Below are positions 1-5,261 of a DNA stretch of 5,309 bases, one piece after another. This DNA is from Pseudomonadota bacterium (GTDB lineage: Bacteria > Myxococcota_A > Polyangia > Polyangiales > Sandaracinaceae): assembly GCA_023427125.1 (NCBI GenBank), contig JAEZBP010000925.1, forward strand, positions 1 to 5,309, in the 5' to 3' direction. The stretch's first letter is position 1. Each line of letters opens with the position of its first letter. A program made the position numbers and the translations under genes. The notes below the pieces were generated by a model. That model was not told the origin of the DNA. It made no database searches and saw nothing but the letters and a program-made list of their open reading frames with translations.

Positions 1-213
1 CTCAAGAACTCCAGCACGAGCGGGAGGCGTTCGGCCGTCGCGGAAGCGCGGAGGCGGTCACCGAGCGAGGCGGCTTGCTCGTCTGTCGACCCACGGCATC
101 GCTGCGCGATGCCTGGTCTCCGACTCAGCGCCGCGGGGAAGCGCTCCGCTCGGCGCCCTCCGAGCGAGGTGGTTTTGCGCGGTCTTTGAGCGCGATGGCA
201 GTATGGTGTCCGC
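1..213. other. Left-edge region without a supported complete gene
   Basis: No complete gene can be supported here. The plus strand is unlikely to carry the tail of a left-hand gene: of the three plus frames, one stops only at 187-189 and the other two run on far into or through the next gene. On the minus strand, the frame with codons at 3-5, 6-8 and so on up to about 77 reads like real protein near the edge (LRASATAERLPLVLEFL). Its only ATG/GTG/TTG codon near the edge is GTG at 17-15, so at most five or six residues of a divergent gene could lie inside the window. The region probably acts as a leader or promoter zone between that possible gene and the zinc-ribbon gene at 214. It holds a perfect 8-bp inverted repeat at 95-113 and two near-identical 13-mers at 61-73 and 160-172. 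I see no convincing sigma-70 promoter. Confidence 0.4.
95..113. repeat. Short perfect inverted repeat (8-bp stem, 3-base loop)
   Basis: The arms GGCATCGC (95-102) and GCGATGCC (106-113) are perfectly complementary and are separated by TGC. The element lies about 100 bp upstream of the zinc-ribbon gene in sequence that is otherwise unassigned. It could be a small hairpin, or a palindromic binding site for a dimeric regulator. Short GC palindromes are common by chance in DNA of this composition, so function is uncertain. Confidence 0.35.
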
Positions 214-783
214 ATGCGCACCTGTCCTCGCTGCCGCGTCCCGATGCGAGCGCGCACGCTCGCGTGGGCCGAGATCGACTCCTGCCCCGAGTGCGGAGGG
301 GCGTTCTTCGATCCGGGCGAGGCGGTCGCCGTTCACAGCGCGAGCGCGGAGCCGGGCTGGCTGATCGCCGACGGCCGGGCGAAGAGGCAGGGGCCGAGCG
401 CGCTCGCGTGCCCCGCCCACGCCGAGCACGTCCCGATGGCCGCCTACCTGGTCGGCGAGGGCGAGCGGGTGGTGGAGATCGACTACTGCCACACGTGCGG
501 CGGCGCGTTCCTCGACATCGGCGAGGGCGGCCAGCTCACCGACGCGGCGCTCTCGATGGGCGATCGAGCGGCGGTCCAGGGCCAGAGCGGCGCTCGCTTC
601 GCCGCGCCTCCGGACGCCAACGCCGCGCAGGTCGTGGACCAGGCGCGCGAGCGGGAGGGCAAGGGCGTCTTCGGCGAGCTGATGCGCGGCGTGCTCGACA
701 TCGCCCTCCGCCACCAGCGCGACAAGCGCATCATCGCGCGCAGCGGCGGCGCCACCGGCCCCTTCAGCCCCTACGACGACTGA
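214..783 (+). CDS. Double zinc-ribbon protein, zf-TFIIB family, function unknown
   Basis: A 189-residue protein with two zinc-ribbon half-pairs of the zf-TFIIB type. The first ribbon has Cys4-Pro-x-Cys7 and Cys24-Pro-x-Cys27-Gly-Gly, followed by FFDPGE. The second has Cys66-Pro-x-His69 and Cys92-x-x-Cys95-Gly-Gly, followed by FLDIGE. Each ribbon therefore has four metal ligands, the second with a histidine replacing a cysteine. The CGG-(A/W)-F-x-D-x-GE segment after the second knuckle is the family signature. The remainder, from about residue 110, is a charged helical tail with a Gly/Pro-rich end. No signal peptide or membrane segment is seen, so it is probably cytoplasmic. The family binds zinc but has no settled biochemical role, and none is assigned here. 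ATG at 214 puts the first CPxC at residue 4, as is usual for this family; no clear Shine-Dalgarno precedes it. The gene stands alone and converges on the large lipoprotein gene. Confidence 0.85.
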   Translation: MRTCPRCRVPMRARTLAWAEIDSCPECGGAFFDPGEAVAVHSASAEPGWLIADGRAKRQGPSALACPAHAEHVPMAAYLVGEGERVVEIDYCHTCGGAFLDIGEGGQLTDAALSMGDRAAVQGQSGARFAAPPDANAAQVVDQAREREGKGVFGELMRGVLDIALRHQRDKRIIARSGGATGPFSPYDD

Positions 784-793
784 GCTGGCTGTG

Positions 794-814
794 CGCGCGC
801 TTCGCGAGCGCGCG
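794..814. terminator. GC stem-loop between convergent genes, possible bidirectional terminator
   Basis: The arms CGCGCGCT (794-801) and AGCGCGCG (807-814) form a perfect 8-bp stem with a 5-base loop. The element starts 10 bases after the stop codon of the zinc-ribbon gene and about 30 bases beyond the stop of the converging lipoprotein gene. A second palindrome, CGCCCGGGCG, lies at 835-844, directly against the lipoprotein stop. Neither has a T tract, so classical Rho-independent termination is not shown. Position between two convergent stops is the main argument; the symmetry would let it act on both strands. Confidence 0.4.
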
Positions 815-844
815 GGCCGAGCTGCGCGCGCTTCCGCCCGGGCG

Positions 845-3328
845 CTACATCAGGCCGGTGCAGCGCACGTCGCGCGCGATCGAGACGTTGTTCTCCTCGC
901 GGCACTCGCCGGTCGCGCCGGCCGGATCGGCGCTGATCCAGATGTCGAGCGGGCTCCGCGGAGTCGCCCACGTGCACTCGACGCTCTCGCAGCTCCCGGG
1001 CTCGAGCACGCCAGCGGTGGACGCGGTGCACAGCTCGACGCCGCCCGCCGCCGGATCGCCGTCCGAGAAGAGCACGCTCGCCCCCGCGCCGACCGGCTCG
1101 GTGCCGCGGTTGCAGATGCGCGCCGAGAGCGTCGCGGTCCCGCCGCTCACGGCGCAGACCGTGCCGGCGGTGCCGGAGGTCAGGTCGGGCGCCGCGCCCG
1201 GGATGGCGTCGCCCTGCACGTTCTGCCGGAAGTTGTTCAGCCCCTCGGCCGACCAGTTGCGCACGACCGCGGAGGTGCGCGGGATGGTGCCGTCGTCGGC
1301 GACGTTCGTCACGTGGTAGGCGTGCTGGTTCCACACCATCCGCGAGCGCACCCAGCGGTCGCCGGAGTCGCCGAAGACCCGGATCCCCCTCGTGCCGACC
1401 GGCCTCGACGCGCGGCAGGTGTTGCCCGCGCCCGGCGTCCCGGCGGGAGCGGCCTCGCACACGAACGCGGCCCTCGCGCAGCCCGCGCCGGCGCAGCACT
1501 GGTCGTCGGCGGTGCAGCGGCAGAAGCCCGCGTCGCACACGCCCGAGAGGCACTCGGAGGCGTCGCGGCAGCGCAGGCCGGCGAAGAGCGGATCGGTGCT
1601 GCGGGCCTCGAGCCCGAAGCCGCTGCAGTCGACGCCCGTCTCCGCGGATCCGCAATTGTAGTTGTCGCCGATGATGATCTCGGCGTTGAAGTCGCCGTCG
1701 ACGTCGGCGATGACCGGGTTCTCGTACCAGGTGCACGAGGAGCGCGACTGCGAGAAGAGCACGGCGCCGGTCTCGCCATCGTACACGCGCGTGAAGCACT
1801 CGTCGCCGTAGACCACCTCGGCGCGGCCGTCGCCCTCGAAGTCGAAGACGCTCGAGCCCGTCACGTTGCTCGACTGATCCTGCGAGCGCTGCGACCAGAG
1901 CACGCCCGTCGTCACGCCCGACGCGCACTCGCCGCCCGGGCGCGGCGCGGCGGTGCAGTCCGGATCGAAGACCGAGTAGGCGCTGGCGCCGGCGCTCGCG
2001 AGCTCGGGCAGGCCGTCGCCGTCGAAGTCCGCGATCGTCGGGGGGCCGCCGCTCCCCGCGCCCGGGAGGGTCACGGGCCCGAAGACCACCTGACCGTCGA
2101 GGGTCTGCACCCTCACCTGACCCGCGGAGACGACCGCCACCTCGGGCGCCTCGGCCGGCCACGCCGCGCCCCCGGCGAAGGCGCCGAAGTCGGCGACCGC
2201 CACGTGCCCGTGCGGCTGACCCCCCGTCGCCCAGGCCTCGGCGACCCAGGTGCGCGCGGTGCGATCCCAGAACCACACGCCGTGCCCGCCGATCAGCTCC
2301 ACCTCGGGGTCGTCGTCGACGTCCGCGATCACCGCGAAGGTGCCCGCGCTGTAGTCGAGCAGCGTCGCGCTCGAGGCGTCGATGACGCGCCCCATCGCGT
2401 CGAGGACCACCGCGCCCCGCAGCACCTCGGGCACTCCGTCGTCGTCGAGATCGTAGATCGACGGGCCCGCCCATCCGCCGCCGACCGGCTCGTAGGGCGT
2501 CGCTCCGTCGGCCAGCGTCGAGCGCCAGAGCACGCGCCAGGCGCTCGTGCCCTCGTCGTAGGTGAACGCGACGAGCCCGCCGCGGGTCGCCGGCGTCGAG
2601 CCGTCGCTCGGCCCCTCGGCCTTGTAAGCGACGATCTCGGCGCGGCCGTCGCCGGTGAGATCGCCGAGCGCGACCGGCGAGCTGTGCGAGACGAGCTGAA
2701 GGGAGCCGAGCTCGGCCTGCTGCGCGCAGGTGGCCCCGTCGAGGATGCGGATCACGCCCGTCGCGACCTCGCTCGAGCCGTCGGCGCCGTCGTCGAAGAC
2801 CGCCACGATGGACGGGCGCGGCGGATCGTCGGGGCCACGCAGGGACTGGAAGTCGGCCACCATCGGCGTCGAGAGCACGTGCAGGTGGCTCGGGAAGGCA
2901 TCGCCGGCGGGAGCCTCGAGGAACTCGCACTCGACGGTCGGTGAGAACGTGCCCGCGGCGAGGAGGCGGGTGCACATCGGGTCGCGCGTCTGGCCGGGCG
3001 GCACGCCCCACGGCACGCAGCGGCCGAGGCTCGCCTCGCAGTACGTGTCGCCGAGGCACTCGAGGTTGCTCGTGCACGCGCCGCCGTCGGGGACGCAGGT
3101 CGCGCCGACGCAGAGCTCGCCGTCCGCGCAGGCGGGCTCGCAGGGCGGGGGGCCGCCGTCGCTGCTCTCCGAGCGGCACTCGCCATCGACGCAGCGCTCG
3201 GCGCCCGCGCACTCGTCGTCGCTCTCGCACCCGGGGGGCGCGGGCGGTGGGGGCCCGCACTCGCACCCCGAGAGGATCGCGAGCGTGATGGCGAGGACGA
3301 TCGAGGCGAGAGGGGGCAACGTGCGCAC
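845..3328 (-). CDS. Large secreted lipoprotein with cysteine-rich modules, FG-GAP/VCBS repeats and C-terminal CARDB-like domain
   Basis: With a GTG start at 3328-3326 the protein has 827 residues. Residues 4-19 are hydrophobic and end in a lipobox, L19-S20-G21 before Cys22, giving a type II signal peptide and a lipid-anchored envelope or surface protein. Residues 22-134 are cysteine-rich (for example C34, C40, C46, C51, C63, C67, C73, C78, C85, C91, C97, C104), in EGF/dickkopf-like spacing such as DDECAGAERCVDGEC. About six FG-GAP/VCBS repeats follow, each with an acidic Ca-type loop before a beta strand: around D223 (DLTGDGRAEI), D293, D336, D434, D496 and D542. These suggest a beta-propeller. 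A second cysteine cluster spans 587-638. The segment WNQHAYHVTNV (666-676) precedes NNFRQN (698-703), and residues about 712-823 look like a CARDB/Ig-like beta domain. The frame is open upstream to 3553, but that part is low-complexity (CPCPCPCP from the intergenic repeat) and would bury the signal peptide, so the start beside the signal peptide is preferred. TTG at 3319 is a less likely alternative. Substrate or partner is unknown; adhesion or surface binding is inference. Confidence 0.85.
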   Translation of the reverse strand: MRTLPPLASIVLAITLAILSGCECGPPPPAPPGCESDDECAGAERCVDGECRSESSDGGPPPCEPACADGELCVGATCVPDGGACTSNLECLGDTYCEASLGRCVPWGVPPGQTRDPMCTRLLAAGTFSPTVECEFLEAPAGDAFPSHLHVLSTPMVADFQSLRGPDDPPRPSIVAVFDDGADGSSEVATGVIRILDGATCAQQAELGSLQLVSHSSPVALGDLTGDGRAEIVAYKAEGPSDGSTPATRGGLVAFTYDEGTSAWRVLWRSTLADGATPYEPVGGGWAGPSIYDLDDDGVPEVLRGAVVLDAMGRVIDASSATLLDYSAGTFAVIADVDDDPEVELIGGHGVWFWDRTARTWVAEAWATGGQPHGHVAVADFGAFAGGAAWPAEAPEVAVVSAGQVRVQTLDGQVVFGPVTLPGAGSGGPPTIADFDGDGLPELASAGASAYSVFDPDCTAAPRPGGECASGVTTGVLWSQRSQDQSSNVTGSSVFDFEGDGRAEVVYGDECFTRVYDGETGAVLFSQSRSSCTWYENPVIADVDGDFNAEIIIGDNYNCGSAETGVDCSGFGLEARSTDPLFAGLRCRDASECLSGVCDAGFCRCTADDQCCAGAGCARAAFVCEAAPAGTPGAGNTCRASRPVGTRGIRVFGDSGDRWVRSRMVWNQHAYHVTNVADDGTIPRTSAVVRNWSAEGLNNFRQNVQGDAIPGAAPDLTSGTAGTVCAVSGGTATLSARICNRGTEPVGAGASVLFSDGDPAAGGVELCTASTAGVLEPGSCESVECTWATPRSPLDIWISADPAGATGECREENNVSIARDVRCTGLM

Positions 3329-3354
3329 CCGAGGAGTGTGCCGGATGCAGTGGG

Positions 3355-3372
3355 ACCGCGCGACCTCGCGGT
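3355..3372. repeat. Perfect inverted repeat, possible operator
   Basis: The sequence ACCGCGCGACCTCGCGGT has 6-bp arms (3355-3360 and 3367-3372) around a 6-base spacer. It begins 27 bases upstream of the chosen GTG start of the lipoprotein gene, where an operator or a leader hairpin could act. The arms are short and all but two of their twelve bases are G or C, so chance occurrence is possible. Confidence 0.3.
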
Positions 3373-3448
3373 GCGGCGCGGGTGTGATCGGGGATGTTGG
3401 CGGTCGTGCCGCGCTCTCCCGTACCCCTGCCTGCCCGCGCAGACGGAT

Positions 3449-3478
3449 GGGGCAGGGGCAAGGGCAAGGGCAGGGGCA
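3449..3478. repeat. Tandem (G/A)GGGCA hexamer repeat with G-quadruplex potential
   Basis: Five uninterrupted 6-base units run GGGGCA, GGGGCA, AGGGCA, AGGGCA, GGGGCA. They are followed by a broken unit (GGGAGCA, 3479-3485). The plus strand thus has six runs of three or four G separated by two or three bases, which fits the usual G-quadruplex pattern. The array ends 77 bases before the ftsE start. Translated in neighbouring open frames it gives low-complexity peptides (GKGKGRG on the plus strand, CPCPCPCP on the minus strand), which is a reason not to extend either gene through it. An upstream C-rich stretch, CCCCTGCC at 3424-3431, is exactly complementary to 3451-3458 and could pair with the array instead. 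Confidence 0.75.
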
Positions 3479-3482
3479 GGGA

Positions 3483-3521
3483 GCAGCATCGAGGTCGCGA
3501 GCCTGGCGCTGCCGTTTTTTT
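3483..3521 (+). terminator. Terminator-like stem-loop with T7 tract upstream of ftsE
   Basis: GCAGC (3483-3487) pairs with GCTGC (3508-3512). Inside it AGGT (3492-3495) pairs with GCCT (3501-3504, one G-T pair) around a CGCGA loop. Two bases after the stem comes an uninterrupted T7 run (3515-3521), conspicuous in a sequence this GC-rich. Stem plus T tract resembles an intrinsic terminator reading toward ftsE, 35 bases before its ATG. If transcription of ftsE starts upstream, this could be an attenuator; if it starts downstream, it could insulate ftsE from upstream transcripts. The internal loop of 4 against 3 bases weakens the stem, so this is only a candidate. No other terminator stands between here and ftsE. 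Confidence 0.4.
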
Positions 3522-3555
3522 GCCCTCGGTGGGCACCCTGGGATACCCGTCACGC

Positions 3556-4362
3556 ATGCCCTTCCTCGATCGGAGCAAGTCGCGGAGCGCCGCCAGCAAG
3601 GTGGTGCGACCGTTCGCGTTCTTCCGAGCGGGCAACCAGGCCCACGCGAGCGCGGCCAACCGGCCCATCCTCGTCCTCGAGGAGGTCTACAAGTACTTCC
3701 GGCCGGACATGCCGACGCTGCGCGGCGTCAACCTCAGCGTCGAGCGCGGCGAGTTCGTGTTCATCACCGGCCCGAGCGGCGCCGGCAAGAGCACGCTCCT
3801 CTCGCTCATCTATCGCGGGCAGACGGTGGACGAGGGCCGGATCCTCTTCACCGGCCGCGACGTCGCGCGGCTCACGGCGAGCTCGGTGCCCTTCCTGCGC
3901 CGCAACCTCGGCGTCGTCTTCCAGGACTTCAAGATCATCGGGCACTGGACGGTCTTCGAGAACGTCGCGGTGGCCCTCGAGATCCTCTCGATGCCGAGGC
4001 GGCTGGTGCGGAGCCGCGTCTCCGAGGCGCTCGAGCGCGTCGGGCTGGCCGGCCGCGGCGACGAGCCGACCCACCGCCTCTCGGGCGGCGAGCAGCAGCG
4101 CGTCGCGATCGCGCGCGCCATCGTCGCGGAGCCCGCGCTCCTCCTCGCCGACGAGCCGACCGGCAACCTCGACCCCACGCTGGCGCTCGACATCCTCGGG
4201 CTCTTCGAGGACATCAACCAGACCGGCACCACGGTGCTCTTCGCGACCCACGATCACTCGCTGCTCGAGGCGCGCAGCCACCGCATCGTCTACATCGACG
4301 AGGGCCGCGCCGTGGAGGCGCGCCGCGGGCTCTCGAGCTGGGCCGAGCGCCAGACGGCATGA
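3556..4362 (+). CDS. ftsE: Cell division ATP-binding protein FtsE
   Basis: A 268-residue ABC-type ATPase, the cytoplasmic half of the FtsEX complex that couples ATP hydrolysis at the divisome to activation of periplasmic murein hydrolases. All nucleotide-binding elements are intact: Walker A GPSGAGKST (72-80), Q-loop Gln123 in VFQDFK, signature LSGGEQQR (175-182), Walker B LLLADEP (195-201) with Glu200, D-loop GNLD (203-206) and H-loop His232. The FQDFK segment and the ftsX partner directly downstream identify it as FtsE rather than a general LolD/MacB-type ATPase. ATG at 3556 is the chosen start. The frame is open back to an ATG at 3394, but that extension is encoded by the G-rich repeat and is rejected. 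Even so, the ABC fold begins near residue 38, leaving about 36 basic, Ser/Ala-rich residues beyond the usual roughly 220-residue family length; GTG at 3601 or 3604 are possible later starts. No strong Shine-Dalgarno is seen. Confidence 0.95.
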   Translation: MPFLDRSKSRSAASKVVRPFAFFRAGNQAHASAANRPILVLEEVYKYFRPDMPTLRGVNLSVERGEFVFITGPSGAGKSTLLSLIYRGQTVDEGRILFTGRDVARLTASSVPFLRRNLGVVFQDFKIIGHWTVFENVAVALEILSMPRRLVRSRVSEALERVGLAGRGDEPTHRLSGGEQQRVAIARAIVAEPALLLADEPTGNLDPTLALDILGLFEDINQTGTTVLFATHDHSLLEARSHRIVYIDEGRAVEARRGLSSWAERQTA

Positions 4363-4370
4363 GGGGAGAG
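4363..4370 (+). promoter_or_regulatory. Ribosome-binding site of ftsX
   Basis: GGGGAGAG, a purine-rich Shine-Dalgarno-like sequence, starts right after the ftsE stop and lies 7 bases before the ftsX ATG at 4378. It supports that start and joint translation of the pair from one transcript. Confidence 0.7.
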
Positions 4371-4377
4371 TAGCTGG

Positions 4378-5259
4378 ATGCACCTGCGAACGGCCATTGC
4401 TCGGGCGGCGCGCGCGATGCGCGAGGACGTCCGCCTCCACCTCGTCGCCGTGTCGAGCCTGACGGTGGCGTTCCTCTGTCTGGCGACCTCCCTCTGGGCG
4501 CTCGGCAACCTGTCGACGGTCGCAGGCGCGCTCGGCCGCGGCGCGCGCATGAGCATCTACCTGCGCGACGGCGCGAGCGCGGAGGACGTCGATCGCCTGC
4601 GGCTCACCCTCGAGGCGCTGCCACAGGTGGGCTCGATCGAGCACATGACCTCCGCCCGCGCGCGGGAGGAGCTCCTGCGCGACGCGCAGATCGATCGCGA
4701 GCTCGCGAGCCTTCCGGCCGACGTCTTCCCGGCCTCGCTCGAGGTCGAGCTGCGCGCCGGCGCGAGCGAGCGGGACGTCGCGGCGCTCGAGCAGCGCCTC
4801 GAGCGCTACGGCGCCGTCGAGGACGTGGAGACCTACCAGAGCTTCTTCCACCGCATCGACGCGCTGATCGCGACCGGACGAGGGGCCTCGATCGCCCTCG
4901 GGGTGCTGGTGCTCCTCTCGGTGCTCTTCGTCGTCGGCAGCACGATCCGCCTCGCGATCGCGGGGCGGCGCGACGAGATCGAGGTGCTCAAGCTCTGCGG
5001 CGCGAGCGACGGCTTCGTGCGCGGTCCCTTCCTCGTCGAAGGCGCGGTGCAGGGCACGCTCTCGGCGCTCCTGGCGCTGCTCTTGCTCTTCGTGATCTTC
5101 ATGGGCGTGCGCGACTCGCTCGACGGCACGATCGGCGACCTCGCGGGCGTGCGCACCGCCTTCGTCCACCCGGCCATCGCGCTCTCGCTCATCCTCGGCG
5201 GCGCGCTCCTCGGCGCGACCGGGAGCGCGATCTCGCTCCGCCGCTACCTCTCGGTGTGA
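4378..5259 (+). CDS. ftsX: Cell division protein FtsX, membrane partner of FtsE
   Basis: A 293-residue inner-membrane protein with the FtsX layout. A short basic cytoplasmic start leads into transmembrane helix 1 (about 22-43). A periplasmic domain follows (about 46-165), containing the conserved early strand ARMSIYLRDGAS and later VEDVETYQSFF. Then come helix 2 (about 170-190), a cytoplasmic loop, helix 3 (about 222-243) and helix 4 (about 265-286). The loop IRLAIAGRRDEIEVLKLCGAS, which runs on through PF and EG (217-222), is the family hallmark and contacts FtsE. The periplasmic domain is the part known in other bacteria to bind murein-hydrolase activators (EnvC in E. coli, PcsB in pneumococcus). 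At 293 residues it lacks the long cytoplasmic N-terminal extension of E. coli FtsX (352 residues). It follows ftsE by 15 bases with a good ribosome-binding site, so the two are almost certainly one operon. Confidence 0.95.
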   Translation: MHLRTAIARAARAMREDVRLHLVAVSSLTVAFLCLATSLWALGNLSTVAGALGRGARMSIYLRDGASAEDVDRLRLTLEALPQVGSIEHMTSARAREELLRDAQIDRELASLPADVFPASLEVELRAGASERDVAALEQRLERYGAVEDVETYQSFFHRIDALIATGRGASIALGVLVLLSVLFVVGSTIRLAIAGRRDEIEVLKLCGASDGFVRGPFLVEGAVQGTLSALLALLLLFVIFMGVRDSLDGTIGDLAGVRTAFVHPAIALSLILGGALLGATGSAISLRRYLSV

Positions 5260-5261
5260 GC

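Larger units (their letters stand above)
3329..3555. promoter_or_regulatory. Divergent intergenic region between the lipoprotein gene and ftsE
   Basis: These 227 bases separate two genes transcribed away from each other, so promoters for both should lie here. No clear sigma-70 pair could be read on either strand. The best plus-strand candidate, TTGGCG at 3397-3402 with TACCCC at 3422-3427, has a poor -10 and 19-base spacing. What the region does contain is structure: an inverted repeat at 3355-3372, a C-rich arm at 3424-3436, a G-rich hexamer repeat at 3449-3478, a stem-loop with a T7 tract at 3483-3521 and a small hairpin at 3521-3535. These elements lie in the presumed 5' leader of ftsE and are described separately. 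Confidence 0.6.

Noticed and set aside
202..207. TATGGT just before ATG 214 as a -10 box for a leaderless transcript
   Set aside because: Only four of six bases match and no -35 element lies at suitable spacing (TTGAGC at 186-191 leaves 10 bases), so it cannot be supported.
75..1319. Plus-strand frame of about 414 codons running across the zinc-ribbon gene and into the lipoprotein gene
   Set aside because: It overlaps two supported genes in the wrong frame or strand and has no coherent domain. It also shows that no plus-strand gene from the left edge ends in this frame before 213.
791..2944. Plus-strand open frame of about 717 codons antisense to the lipoprotein gene
   Set aside because: It is rich in Arg, Ala and Gly with no recognisable motif, and is explained by the high GC content. 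The minus strand carries a coherent signal peptide, repeats and cysteine modules.
3449..3485. Short direct repeats considered as a CRISPR array
   Set aside because: The units are 6 bases long with no spacers; this is a simple tandem repeat.
3394..3555. Upstream extension of ftsE to ATG 3394
   Set aside because: The 54 added residues are low-complexity, derive from the G-rich repeat and terminator-like region, and have no counterpart in the FtsE family.
771..3668. Minus-strand open frame of about 965 codons in a second frame of the lipoprotein region
   Set aside because: It is an arginine-dominated low-complexity translation, out of frame with the supported protein and running into ftsE; a composition artefact.
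3550..5169. Minus-strand open frame of about 539 codons antisense to ftsE and ftsX
   Set aside because: ftsE and ftsX are unmistakable on the other strand. The antisense product is Arg/Glu/Ala/His-rich with no family features.
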